Of a stretch of 64,000 nucleotides of DNA, positions 26,022-35,237 are shown one piece after another; positions within the stretch are counted from its first letter, which is position 1; every line of letters starts with the position of its first letter. Below the pieces are notes generated by a model, which made no database searches, was not told where the DNA came from, and was given only the letters and a program-made list of their open reading frames with translations. The stretch comes from Paracrocinitomix sp040880585 (lineage in GTDB: Bacteria; Bacteroidota; Bacteroidia; Flavobacteriales_D; Crocinitomicaceae), in assembly GCA_040880585.1 (NCBI GenBank), contig JBBDID010000052.1:1-64000 (forward strand), given 5' to 3'. Made by a program: the position numbers and the translations under genes.

Positions 26022-27875
26022 ATGGCAAAGCAAGAATCAAATTATACAGAAGAGAATATTAGGTCTTTGGATTGGAAAGAACACATCCGATTGCGCCCCG
26101 GTATGTATATCGGTAAGCTAGGAGATGGCGCAGCAGCTGATGACGGGATTTATGTGTTGGTGAAAGAAGTCGTAGATAATTCCATTGATGAATTTGTGAT
26201 GGGGAACGGGAAGCGAATAAATGTGAAAGTGAAAGACGGTGTGGTGCAAGTGCGGGACTTTGGTAGAGGAATCCCACTGGGAAAAGTGATTGACTGTGTT
26301 TCTAAGATCAATACCGGCGGTAAATATGATTCTAAAGCTTTTAAAAAATCAGTAGGATTAAATGGAGTGGGAACCAAAGCGGTCAATGCTTTATCTGATC
26401 GGTTTTTGGTTGAATCCATTAGGGATGGCGAAAAAAAACGGGCGATTTTTGAAAAAGGAGAACTCATTGAAGATGCTCCTATTGAAAAAACAGATGAAAA
26501 AAATGGAACGTTCATTGAATTTATTCCGGATACCGGGATTTTCAAGAACTATAAATTCCGAACGACCTATCTTGAAAAATTGTTTTGGAACTATTGCTAC
26601 CTCAATAGAGGCTTGTCGATTTATTTAAACGGAGAAAAGTTTATTTCAGAAAACGGCCTTTTGGATTTGCTGGAAGATAACATGGAGAGTGAGCCACTTT
26701 ATCCGATTATTCATCTGGAAGGAGATGATATAGAAGTAGCCCTTACTCATGTAAGAAGTTACGGAGAGAATTATTATTCTTTTGTAAATGGTCAGCATAC
26801 TACTCAGGGAGGAACGCATTTAACCGAATTCAGAGCCGCTGTAGCAAGGGTGATAAAAGATTTTTATGGTAAAAATTATGATGCGGTAGATATAAGACAA
26901 TCAATTGTTTCAGCTGTTTCAGTTAAAGTAATTGAACCGGTATTTGAATCTCAAACAAAAACCAAATTAGGTTCTCAAGAAATTGAACCGGATGGAAAAT
27001 CTATGCGGGCTTTTATCAATGATTTTTTAAAAATTAAATTGGATAATTATCTGCATAAAAATCCACAAACAGCAGAGATACTTGAAAAAAAGATCAGACA
27101 ATCAGAAAAGGAAAGAAAAGAACTTTCGGGTATTCGAAAACTGGCGCGTGATCGGGCTAAGAAAGCAAGTTTACACAATAAAAAGCTAAGAGATTGCCGG
27201 GTTCATTATGATGATACTAAGAATGACCGAAGAAAAGAATCTACCATTTTTATCACTGAGGGAGACTCAGCAAGTGGATCCATTACTAAATCCAGAAATG
27301 TAAACTCCCAAGCCGTCTTTAGCCTAAGAGGAAAACCCTTAAATTCTTACGGATTAACGAAGAAGGTAGTTTATGAGAATGAGGAATTTAACTTATTGCA
27401 AGCTGCTTTAAATATAGAAGATGGTCTGGAAGGTTTGCGCTACAACAATGTAGTAATCGCAACAGATGCAGATGTAGATGGAATGCATATTCGACTATTA
27501 TTACTCACTTTTTTTCTACAATTTTTTCCGGAATTGGTTCGGGAAGGGCATGTCTATATCCTTCAAACACCTTTGTTTAGGGTTCGAAACAAAAAAGAGA
27601 CCCGTTATTGCTATACGGAAGAAGAGCGATTAGCAGCCATTAATGAATTAGGAAAAAATCCTGAAATTACAAGATTTAAAGGCTTGGGAGAAATTTCTCC
27701 GGATGAGTTCAAAAATTTTATTGGTGATGAAATTCGATTAGATCCCGTGATCATTGGGAAGGACGCTAAAATTGAAGATGTTTTGGAATTTTATATGGGA
27801 AAAAACACTCCGGATCGTCAGGATTTTATCATTGATAATTTGAGGGTAGAGGAGGTTTTGGAAAAAGCAATATAA
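26022..27875 (+). CDS. parE: Topoisomerase IV subunit B
   Basis: The product has 617 residues, the length of ParE and Bacteroidota short GyrB-like proteins without the gyrase-specific insertion. GHKL ATPase motifs are present: EVVDNSIDEF, VRDFGRGIPLG and GLNGVGTKAVNALS. The TOPRIM domain shows ITEGDSASGSI and ATDADVDGMHIRLLLL (metal-binding DxD), and the C-terminus shows RFKGLGEI. It unlinks daughter chromosomes together with ParC. The partner gene lies 4.5 kb downstream on the same strand, with four unrelated envelope genes between them, so they are probably not one transcript. Confidence 0.92.
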   Translation: MAKQESNYTEENIRSLDWKEHIRLRPGMYIGKLGDGAAADDGIYVLVKEVVDNSIDEFVMGNGKRINVKVKDGVVQVRDFGRGIPLGKVIDCVSKINTGGKYDSKAFKKSVGLNGVGTKAVNALSDRFLVESIRDGEKKRAIFEKGELIEDAPIEKTDEKNGTFIEFIPDTGIFKNYKFRTTYLEKLFWNYCYLNRGLSIYLNGEKFISENGLLDLLEDNMESEPLYPIIHLEGDDIEVALTHVRSYGENYYSFVNGQHTTQGGTHLTEFRAAVARVIKDFYGKNYDAVDIRQSIVSAVSVKVIEPVFESQTKTKLGSQEIEPDGKSMRAFINDFLKIKLDNYLHKNPQTAEILEKKIRQSEKERKELSGIRKLARDRAKKASLHNKKLRDCRVHYDDTKNDRRKESTIFITEGDSASGSITKSRNVNSQAVFSLRGKPLNSYGLTKKVVYENEEFNLLQAALNIEDGLEGLRYNNVVIATDADVDGMHIRLLLLTFFLQFFPELVREGHVYILQTPLFRVRNKKETRYCYTEEERLAAINELGKNPEITRFKGLGEISPDEFKNFIGDEIRLDPVIIGKDAKIEDVLEFYMGKNTPDRQDFIIDNLRVEEVLEKAI

Positions 27876-27922
27876 AAAACACATAGGGTTTCGATAGATT
27901 TCATAACTTTATCGTTGAACAG

Positions 27923-28627
27923 ATGAAAGGTAAGCTATTCATAGGGTTTCTTTTTTTTGTGCTGTGTCATATTTCAATTGCTCAGGATAAAGGAGAAGTA
28001 CAGTTTTTGGTAGAAGTTGACAATGGCTATTTTGAGATAGTGATTGACGACACTTTATACTTAAAAAAGTATAAGACTCAACTGCCGGTTGGAAAGCACA
28101 AAGCAAAGGTATGGTCACCCGGTTACGTCACATCTGTGGTTTCTTTTGAAATAGAGAAAGATCAAGTAACCAGAAAACACGTAAAAATGGCAATTTCAAA
28201 CGAGCGGATTCAATATGAATCTGATTATAAAGATTATCGGATGAAGTTTCATAAATCATTGACGATTCCTGCAAGTTTTACCTTGGCCACTTCTTTAACT
28301 TCAACTTATTTAATAATGAAGGCTTATGACAAGAAAAAAAAGATACTGAGTGATATCAATTCTTACCATCTGGCTGCTACTTATAAAGATGTTGTTTTTT
28401 ATAAGGATCGGATACATTCCTATAATGAAAAATATAACCGACAGCGGATTGCTTTTTATACCACATTGGGCATATCCGGAGCACTGCTCGGTACCACTAT
28501 TTATACCTATTTGCGTTTTAAAAAGAATAACAGAGAGCCACAACTGAATAGTGAAAGTCCTTTTAAAGACCGTTTCTCTTTACAAATTGCCCCTACGGGG
28601 TTTAGTCTAAAATTTATCTGGGGATGA
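27923..28627 (+). CDS. PEGA-like membrane protein
   Basis: The product has 234 residues. A signal peptide (LFIGFLFFVLCHISIAQ) is followed by a small beta domain around residues 25-95 (YLKKYKTQLPVGKHKAKVWS PGY), which looks like a PEGA-type carbohydrate/peptidoglycan surface domain. A long charged helical part follows, with two hydrophobic helices (around 113-130 and 174-195). I assign no function. Its stop overlaps the start of the next lipoprotein gene by 4 nt, and both follow parE closely, so transcription through all three is possible. Confidence 0.6.
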   Translation: MKGKLFIGFLFFVLCHISIAQDKGEVQFLVEVDNGYFEIVIDDTLYLKKYKTQLPVGKHKAKVWSPGYVTSVVSFEIEKDQVTRKHVKMAISNERIQYESDYKDYRMKFHKSLTIPASFTLATSLTSTYLIMKAYDKKKKILSDINSYHLAATYKDVVFYKDRIHSYNEKYNRQRIAFYTTLGISGALLGTTIYTYLRFKKNNREPQLNSESPFKDRFSLQIAPTGFSLKFIWG

Positions 28628-29046
28628 AATGCTTTTTAGGTGCCATATCAATTTTACTACTGTTTTCTTCTTGCTTGAAAAAAATAGAAGAGGTAGACAA
28701 TGCCAATACCAATATTTATGATCCGGATTATGTTGGGGAACAATGGTGGGTATACGAAAATGTAAATGTGTTTACGGATGGCAACAACAATCAAAAAGTT
28801 GCATTAGAGTATAGTGTTTCTGAAGAAAAAGCGCCTGGATTAAACTCTCCAAAAATAAACCTTGCAGTATTGGTAAATAGTGAAACTGACACAATTTATG
28901 CTTCTGCTGACATTAATACTTCCGGTGATTATAGTGGTTCTGTAATCATTAATTATAATGGTGCAGCAAACTATTGTATGGAAATTGGCGTCTTTACACA
29001 AGAAGGTCTAACGATCAACTCTTTTGAAGAATGTAAATCACTTTAA
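28624..29046 (+). CDS. Small lipoprotein
   Basis: The product has 140 residues. MKCFLGAISILLLFSSC is a signal with a lipobox (FSSC), followed by an acidic tether. The remainder is beta-rich and Asn/Asp/Tyr-rich, consistent with a small surface beta-sandwich. No family is recognised. The ATG overlaps the stop of the PEGA-like gene (ATGA), so the two are translationally coupled and probably work together. The CHU_C-type gene begins 24 nt downstream. Confidence 0.6.
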   Translation: MKCFLGAISILLLFSSCLKKIEEVDNANTNIYDPDYVGEQWWVYENVNVFTDGNNNQKVALEYSVSEEKAPGLNSPKINLAVLVNSETDTIYASADINTSGDYSGSVIINYNGAANYCMEIGVFTQEGLTINSFEECKSL

Positions 29047-29070
29047 TGAACCTGAAAATATAGAAATCCC

Positions 29071-30840
29071 GTGAAGAAAATTTTCTTATCGTTGAACCTG
29101 ATTTTTTTACTCTCTATAAGTGGAGCGCAAACGCAATATACGTGGCTGGAGCAAACTTCCGGGACAGGTAATGATTTATACGAACTACATTTTTTAAATA
29201 ATTTTGAAGGATATGCTGCCGGTGAATACGGAGTCATCCTCAAAACGTTGAATGCCGGTGCTGATTGGACAAGCATTTCCTCTCCCACCATCTTTAGTAT
29301 TGTAGGAATGCATTTTGACGACGTAAATAACGGTTATATACTGGATACTTTGTCTAATGTATACAAAACAACGGACGGTGGAATTAGCTGGACAAAAATT
29401 TACGGAAACATTTTGGCACCTTCTCATTCAATGGAAAAAAATGGAAACCGATTATTTATTGGGAGGGTGGGTGATATTTTATATACAGATGATAGTGGCA
29501 CAAATTGGGATTCAACGACAGTTCCTGTTACTGGTAACATTAATAACTTTTCATTTGAAAGTTCAACAGTGGGGTACCTCTGTGGGGAGTTAGGTCAAAT
29601 AGCAAAAACGCTTGACGGTGGGTTGACGTGGACATTTTTGTCAACCGGAGTTACTTCTTATGATATAAATGATCTCTTTGTAAAAACTACCGGTGAAGTA
29701 ATTGCCGTAGGTGATTTTGGAATTATTTTGGTTTCTACTGATGGAGGAATTAACTGGACACCAATAACAGCTCCTGCTAGCGGCACGCTAGAAAGAATTG
29801 ATTTTGCTGATAATTTGAATGGATTGATCGTAGGCCATGATAATATAGTATTAGAAACAACAAACGGGGGGCTGTTAAATTGGACGCTAACACCAACCTC
29901 GGTAGCTACGGCTAATTTTTATGATGTACATGTTGGTAATGATATCATTGCCTTTATCTGTGGAAGTGATGGGAAAATTTTCCGATCCCCAGGCAGTACT
30001 GAGGATATAACACCGCTCTTTTACACAGGGCCGGATACCATCTGTTTAGGTCAGCCCTTTGATTTTTCTTTCTATTTTAAAAATATTGGCCAGGGTCCCT
30101 CCTTTAACGCTGAATTTCAAATATTAGCTAATGGTAATAGTCTTTACGGGAATCTGGTCACATGGTTAGGTACTTTAAATTCGGGGGATTCTGTTGACTA
30201 TATTATTCCAAATACGGTTTTAAATACAGCAGGAACTGTAAGTATTACTATTTTCTCAACTGAGCCCTATTTTCAAGGGAATAACAGCCTGTTTTTTTCG
30301 ATTGAAGTGGTTGCACCTAAGCCGTATGAAGTATCTCAAGATCAATATTTTTGTTCTGGAGACACACTTGAAATCTACGCTTCCGGCGGAGAAACTTATT
30401 ACTGGGGTACTAGTTTCACCAACCCAACAGACTCATTACAAGAAGTGACGCCAACGACTTCTACTTCTTATGAAGTTGAAATCCAGCAAGAGTTCTGCCA
30501 TCTGTATGAAATAGTAATGGTTTTCTTAGATTCAACATGTATAGAGGATGAAGAACCCATAGACACCTTGGTTCCTATCACAGCGAATTTCGCATTTTCA
30601 CCTAATTCCGACGGAGTCAATGACATTTTGGTGCTCAATTTTTTGGGAAATGAATCTAATGTAGTAAGCATTTTTAACCGTTGGGGAGATAAGCTGGTAG
30701 AACTGGAAAATTATAACAATGTGGACGTCTTTTGGGATGGGACTTATCGAGGAGTGCCATTGCCCGCAGGAACTTATTTCATTGTGGTAGAACGAGAAAA
30801 TAAAGAACCCATTAAAAACTGGGTACAATTGGTCAAATAA
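29071..30840 (+). CDS. Exported beta-propeller protein with CHU_C domain
   Basis: The product has 589 residues and starts with GTG. A signal peptide (KKIFLSLNLIFLLSISGAQ) is followed by YCF48/BNR-like propeller repeats (for example TLNAGADWTSIS, TTDGGISWTKIY, TLDGGLTWTFLS, STDGGINWTPI), a CARDB-like region (about 320-410), and a C-terminal gliding-motility-associated CHU_C domain (FSPNSDGVNDILVLNF, IFNRWGDKLVELENYN, PLPAGTYFIVVER). The last is a type B signal for the type IX secretion system. It is likely a cell-surface adhesin-like or stability-related protein. The start is supported by the signal peptide. Confidence 0.85.
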   Translation: MKKIFLSLNLIFLLSISGAQTQYTWLEQTSGTGNDLYELHFLNNFEGYAAGEYGVILKTLNAGADWTSISSPTIFSIVGMHFDDVNNGYILDTLSNVYKTTDGGISWTKIYGNILAPSHSMEKNGNRLFIGRVGDILYTDDSGTNWDSTTVPVTGNINNFSFESSTVGYLCGELGQIAKTLDGGLTWTFLSTGVTSYDINDLFVKTTGEVIAVGDFGIILVSTDGGINWTPITAPASGTLERIDFADNLNGLIVGHDNIVLETTNGGLLNWTLTPTSVATANFYDVHVGNDIIAFICGSDGKIFRSPGSTEDITPLFYTGPDTICLGQPFDFSFYFKNIGQGPSFNAEFQILANGNSLYGNLVTWLGTLNSGDSVDYIIPNTVLNTAGTVSITIFSTEPYFQGNNSLFFSIEVVAPKPYEVSQDQYFCSGDTLEIYASGGETYYWGTSFTNPTDSLQEVTPTTSTSYEVEIQQEFCHLYEIVMVFLDSTCIEDEEPIDTLVPITANFAFSPNSDGVNDILVLNFLGNESNVVSIFNRWGDKLVELENYNNVDVFWDGTYRGVPLPAGTYFIVVERENKEPIKNWVQLVK

Positions 30841-30983
30841 ACAGATTAAACCAACAGGCTTACCTACTACTCATTTATTCATTCAGATTACTCAAGATAC
30901 TCTTTACCGGTACGATTATTTCATTATCAGGTACGTTAACTTATCTGTTAAACGGTTTTTGATGAATGATCGCATCAAATGGT

Positions 30984-31020
30984 AAACTTCTCTGTAGTAT
31001 CTGCTGCAGGGAAGTTTTTT
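30984..31020 (+). terminator. Intrinsic terminator
   Basis: AAACTTCTCTG (30984-30994) pairs with CAGGGAAGTTT (31007-31017), one wobble, and the T-run continues to 31020. It closes the parE-to-CHU_C transcription unit. Confidence 0.75.
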
Positions 31021-31136
31021 ATTAGAGTATAAGCACAGTTTATCTATAACAAGCAGCGGTAAGTCGAATTTAAAGCAAATTTGATCCATAGGAATTTAAT
31101 AATCTGTAAATTAGACGCCTGTAATCAAATGTGTAC

Positions 31137-32270
31137 ATGCTGAAATATCTCAATACCAAATTTTTAGTTTTATTTCTTTTGCTTTTTACTTTTAGCGGGA
31201 GGTCACAAAGCATTGATTCCTTGAAACTAGACTCACTAATCTATACCTTAACTCTTGAAAAGAGAGATGCAGAGACCGTTAACACCTATATGTTATTGGC
31301 GAATGAGTACATGGAGGTAATGGATTATTCCATAGCGCTCACCTATGCCAATCTGGCTTACGATCTTTCTACTGAAATGAACAACAAAGCTGTAGAGTTA
31401 GATGCTGCTTTGTTAAATGCGCACATATACTTAGCCTACTATTTGGATTATAAACGAGCATTATCTTATTATGACAGAGCATTTATTCTGGCAACAGAAC
31501 ATGGGTTTGAAGATCGGTTAATTGAAATTTACAGAGGATATAGTTCTCTTTATGCTAGCGTGAAGGAATATGATTTAGCTACTGAATTCAATAAAAAAGC
31601 GATTATTGAGGCGGGTGACCAAGCTAATGATCAGTTGCTTTCAGACCTTCATGCTTATGGAGGAAGCATCTATGAAGAACAGGGAGACACGATAAAAGCT
31701 CTGGAGAAATACAAAGAGGTATTGACGATAGAACAGGCAAATAATTTTATTGGATCTTCAAGAGTTGCCCTTACTACGGTAGCACATTATTATTTCTTAA
31801 TCGGAGAAATTGATCAAAGCCTTGATCTGTATCGAAAAGCTCTGGTTCGGTTTGAGCGGTTGATGGATTATAGGTGGGTAGCCTATACGCATGCTGAAAT
31901 GGCAAATGTATACTTGCAAGAAGGTAGGTTTGGTCGTGCAGAGAAACATGCTTTAAGTGGTTTGTCTATTGCTCGGGATTACGGGCTTAACAAAGAAGAA
32001 GCGGATAATTTAAGAATATTGACAAAAATATACAGACAGGGAGGGGATGAGAAATCTGCACAAAAATATCAAAAACAGTATCAGCAGTTGATGGATTCTT
32101 TGATGGTAGACATTCCTGCACCAAAAGCGGCTTCAGTTTTAAATGAAACCGAAGTAGTTGAAACCACTACTGATAATTACCTGAAACCCTGGGTTAACTT
32201 AACACTTATTCTACTTATCGTTATAGTGGTTGTATTGTTTAGTGGATTTGTTTTTAAATCAAATAAATAA
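31137..32270 (+). CDS. TPR-repeat protein with C-terminal membrane anchor
   Basis: The product has 377 residues from the ATG at 31137. A GTG two codons upstream is also possible. A signal sequence (FLVLFLLLFTFSGRSQ) is followed by at least six TPR-like helical pairs (for example YMLLANEYMEVMDYSIALTY, AYGGSIYEEQGDTIKALEKY and ALSGLSIARDYGLNKEEADN) and a single C-terminal transmembrane helix (LTLILLIVIVVVLFSGFVF) with a short basic tail. This resembles the sensor half of Bacteroidota TPR kinases without the kinase. The TPRs would face the periplasm. It is followed 90 nt later by parC, with a -7-like box in between. Confidence 0.75.
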   Translation: MLKYLNTKFLVLFLLLFTFSGRSQSIDSLKLDSLIYTLTLEKRDAETVNTYMLLANEYMEVMDYSIALTYANLAYDLSTEMNNKAVELDAALLNAHIYLAYYLDYKRALSYYDRAFILATEHGFEDRLIEIYRGYSSLYASVKEYDLATEFNKKAIIEAGDQANDQLLSDLHAYGGSIYEEQGDTIKALEKYKEVLTIEQANNFIGSSRVALTTVAHYYFLIGEIDQSLDLYRKALVRFERLMDYRWVAYTHAEMANVYLQEGRFGRAEKHALSGLSIARDYGLNKEEADNLRILTKIYRQGGDEKSAQKYQKQYQQLMDSLMVDIPAPKAASVLNETEVVETTTDNYLKPWVNLTLILLIVIVVVLFSGFVFKSNK

Positions 32271-32338
32271 GTGAATAGCTAATAGCATTCTGTTAATAAC
32301 TCCTTTTAGTTTCACGATTATCCTGACAAACTACTTAC

Positions 32339-32346
32339 TATTTTTG
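32339..32346 (+). promoter_or_regulatory. Possible -7 box upstream of parC
   Basis: TATTTTTG fits TAnnTTTG and lies 14 nt before the parC ATG. No clear -33 element was found, so this is only suggestive. Confidence 0.3.
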
Positions 32347-32360
32347 GGGGTTGATTTATT

Positions 32361-35237
32361 ATGTCTGAAGAGAACGATTCATACCAGGAAGAAGAATTTG
32401 ATGATCCCAACCAACCGGAGGATGAAGGGGCAATTATCCCTTTATCTGGGATGTATAAGGATTGGTTCCTCGATTATGCTTCTTACGTAATTTTAGAACG
32501 TGCCGTACCTGCTTTACTGGATGGATTAAAACCGGTTCAGAGAAGGATCATGCATTCATTAAAGGAAATGGATGATGGGCGTTATAACAAGGTCGCCAAC
32601 GTAATTGGTAATACCATGAAGTTTCACCCACACGGAGATGCCTCCATTGGGGATGCCATGGTGCAAATTGGACAAAAAGAACTCCTGATAGACACACAGG
32701 GAAACTGGGGAAATATCCTTACGGGGGATTCGGCTGCAGCTCCCAGATACATTGAAGCACGCCTTTCAAAATTTGCTTCACATGTTGTGTTTAATGCCAA
32801 AACAACAGAGTGGATCCCGTCTTATGACGGAAGAAATAAAGAGCCGGTATTGTTACCGGTCAAGTTCCCCTTATTACTTGCGCAAGGAGCTGAAGGGATT
32901 GCCGTGGGTATGGCTTGTAAAGTTTTGCCTCACAACTTCAATGAATTGATTGACGCTTCTATTGATGTACTGCGGGATAAAAAAATTGATCTGATGCCTG
33001 ATTTCCCGCAGGGAGGCATGGCTGACTTCTCTAACTACAACGAAGGACAAAGAGGAGGAAGAGTTCGGGTACGGGCAAAAATCGAAAAAGTTGACAATAA
33101 AACTTTAAAAATCACAGAGGTTCCTTTTGGCGCTACTACCAGCACATTGATCGATTCTATCTTAAAAGCAAATGAGAAGAATAAAATAAAGATCAAAAAG
33201 GTAGAAGACAATACAGCTGCTGAAGTTGAGATCATGATTTTATTGGCTCCGGGAGTGTCACCTGATAAAACCATTGATGCACTTTACGCTTTTACCAATT
33301 GCGAGATGTCTATTTCTCCCAATACATCCGTGATTATTGATAATCGACCCCTGTTTTTAAGTGTGAATGAAATACTTAGAATCAGTACTGATCAAACTGT
33401 GAAGTTGCTCAAAAAGGAGTTGGAGATCAGAAAAGATGAACTGGAAGAACAATGGCATTTTGCCTCTCTGGAGAAAATATTTATCGAACAAAAAATCTAT
33501 ATTCAATTTGATGGAAAAACGTATGAAGAGGCGATAGAAGTAACCCATAAACTTCTCAAACCTCACATCAAGCACCTGAAAAGAGAAGTGACAGATGAGG
33601 ATGTGAAGCGCTTGTTGGAAATCAAAATGCGTCGGATCACCAAACACGATTCAGATAAAGCGGATACCTTTATGGAATCGCTGGAAGAAGAGCTCAAAGA
33701 GATCATTCACCATCTGGAAAATATCATTGATTTTTCAATTGATTATTTCAAAGATCTTAAAAAGAGATTTGGCGAAGGAAGAGAACGTAAAACCGAAATC
33801 AGAGCTTTTGAAAACATCACGGCTAAAAAAGTGGTGGTACGGAATAAAAAACTCTATGTAGATAAAAAAGAGGGATTTATCGGATACTCATTAAAGAAAG
33901 CAGATTATGTGCAGGATTGTAGTGATCTGGATGATGTAATCATTTTCTTTAAATCCGGAAAGATGATGGTGACGCGGGTGGTTGATAAGAAATTTGTGGG
34001 TAAAGGAATTATGCACGCCGCTATCTGGAAAAAGGGAGATACCCGAACCATTTACCACCTGATCTACCGGGATGGTGCAGAAGGAAAGCCTGCCTTCATG
34101 AAACGTTTTCCGGTAAAGAGCATTACCCGGGATAAGGAGTACGATTTAACCAAAGGAACCAAAGGAACCATGGTGTATTATTTCTCTTATCATCCCAATG
34201 GCGAAAGAGAGATTGTGCAGGTTCAGTTGCGCCCCCGACCACATTTGAAAAAACTAAAAATCGATATTGATTTTGGTGAACAATTGATCAAGGGTAGGGC
34301 GTCTAAAGGAAATTTAGTGACCAAAGAGATCGTTTCAAAAGTGGTTCAAAAAGAAGTAGGAGAGTCTACACTTGGTGCTAGAAAAATTTGGTGGGACGAT
34401 ACTGTAAAGCGCTTAAATGTTGAAGGAAGAGGTAAGTTACTGGGGCGCTTTAAAGGAGATGATAAAATACTCACCATTTACGATTCAGGAGAGTTGCGAC
34501 TCACCAACTTTGATTTAAGTAATCGATTTGCCGATAATCTGATCCATATTGAAAAATGGCATCCGCAAAGACCTCTATCTGCGGTGTATTATGACGCAGA
34601 AAAAGATCTGCACTTTGTCAAACGCTTCTTGGTTGAAGTCAAATCGGATAAAAAAACATCCTTTATTTCAGAAGCAGAGGGTTCTGAACTGGATGTGGTG
34701 TCTACAGCTTATCAAGCTAAAATAAAAATCAGCTATAACAAACGCCTGAAAGAAACCAAAAACTTGCCGGATACCGAATTAGATCTGGAAGAGTTTATTG
34801 ATGTGAAGGGCATGAAAAGTCAGGGAAATCAGCTGACCAAACTAAAAGTGAAAGAGATTGAGTTAATTGGATCGATTGAAGGAGAAGAACCCTGGCCGGA
34901 CGAAGAGGACGAAGAAGAAGATGATCACATCAACGAAGAAAATGAAGAGGATCATGATACTGAAGATGATGATGCAGATGATGATGCAGATGATGATGCA
35001 GATGATGATGCAGATGAGGATGGAAATGACGCTGAGAATAATAGTGAAGATGATCCGTCTCCGGATGATGATGATGATGATGATCAGGATGATGATGATG
35101 ATGATGATGATGACTCATCTCCGGACAGTGATGGTGATACGTCCATAGAAGTAGAGTGGGACATTGATGCCGAGAAAAAGGGTGGAAAAAAGAAAAAAAA
35201 AGCTGAGGATGACGATAGTCAGGGAAAACTTTTTTAA
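32361..35237 (+). CDS. parC: Topoisomerase IV subunit A with acidic tail
   Basis: The product has 958 residues. The breakage-reunion domain carries LDGLKPVQRRIMHSLKEMD, FHPHGDASIGDAMV and the catalytic tyrosine in AAAPRYIEARLSKF. A coiled-coil/tower (around 340-480) and a ParC-type beta-pinwheel (about 500-800) follow. The last about 95 residues are an Asp/Glu-rich low-complexity tail built from ADDD units, then a Lys-rich end (KKGGKKKKKAE). It forms the A2B2 enzyme with ParE (26022-27875). The tail is encoded by 12-bp tandem repeats and is long compared with most ParC proteins. Confidence 0.92.
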   Translation: MSEENDSYQEEEFDDPNQPEDEGAIIPLSGMYKDWFLDYASYVILERAVPALLDGLKPVQRRIMHSLKEMDDGRYNKVANVIGNTMKFHPHGDASIGDAMVQIGQKELLIDTQGNWGNILTGDSAAAPRYIEARLSKFASHVVFNAKTTEWIPSYDGRNKEPVLLPVKFPLLLAQGAEGIAVGMACKVLPHNFNELIDASIDVLRDKKIDLMPDFPQGGMADFSNYNEGQRGGRVRVRAKIEKVDNKTLKITEVPFGATTSTLIDSILKANEKNKIKIKKVEDNTAAEVEIMILLAPGVSPDKTIDALYAFTNCEMSISPNTSVIIDNRPLFLSVNEILRISTDQTVKLLKKELEIRKDELEEQWHFASLEKIFIEQKIYIQFDGKTYEEAIEVTHKLLKPHIKHLKREVTDEDVKRLLEIKMRRITKHDSDKADTFMESLEEELKEIIHHLENIIDFSIDYFKDLKKRFGEGRERKTEIRAFENITAKKVVVRNKKLYVDKKEGFIGYSLKKADYVQDCSDLDDVIIFFKSGKMMVTRVVDKKFVGKGIMHAAIWKKGDTRTIYHLIYRDGAEGKPAFMKRFPVKSITRDKEYDLTKGTKGTMVYYFSYHPNGEREIVQVQLRPRPHLKKLKIDIDFGEQLIKGRASKGNLVTKEIVSKVVQKEVGESTLGARKIWWDDTVKRLNVEGRGKLLGRFKGDDKILTIYDSGELRLTNFDLSNRFADNLIHIEKWHPQRPLSAVYYDAEKDLHFVKRFLVEVKSDKKTSFISEAEGSELDVVSTAYQAKIKISYNKRLKETKNLPDTELDLEEFIDVKGMKSQGNQLTKLKVKEIELIGSIEGEEPWPDEEDEEEDDHINEENEEDHDTEDDDADDDADDDADDDADEDGNDAENNSEDDPSPDDDDDDDQDDDDDDDDDSSPDSDGDTSIEVEWDIDAEKKGGKKKKKAEDDDSQGKLF
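34966..35115 (+). repeat. In-frame GATGATGATGCA / GAT tandem repeats in parC
   Basis: Four consecutive 12-bp units (GAT GAT GAT GCA) near 34966-35015 encode the ADDD repeats. Two pure GAT tracts lie at about 35065-35085 and 35089-35112. Slippage here would change the length of the acidic tail in frame. Confidence 0.85.

Noticed and set aside
34966..35115. CRISPR-like direct repeats
   Set aside because: The repeats are contiguous, without spacers, and in frame within parC.
34930..35118. His-rich 62-codon frame antisense to the parC tail
   Set aside because: It is the reverse complement of the GAT repeats and has no other gene features.
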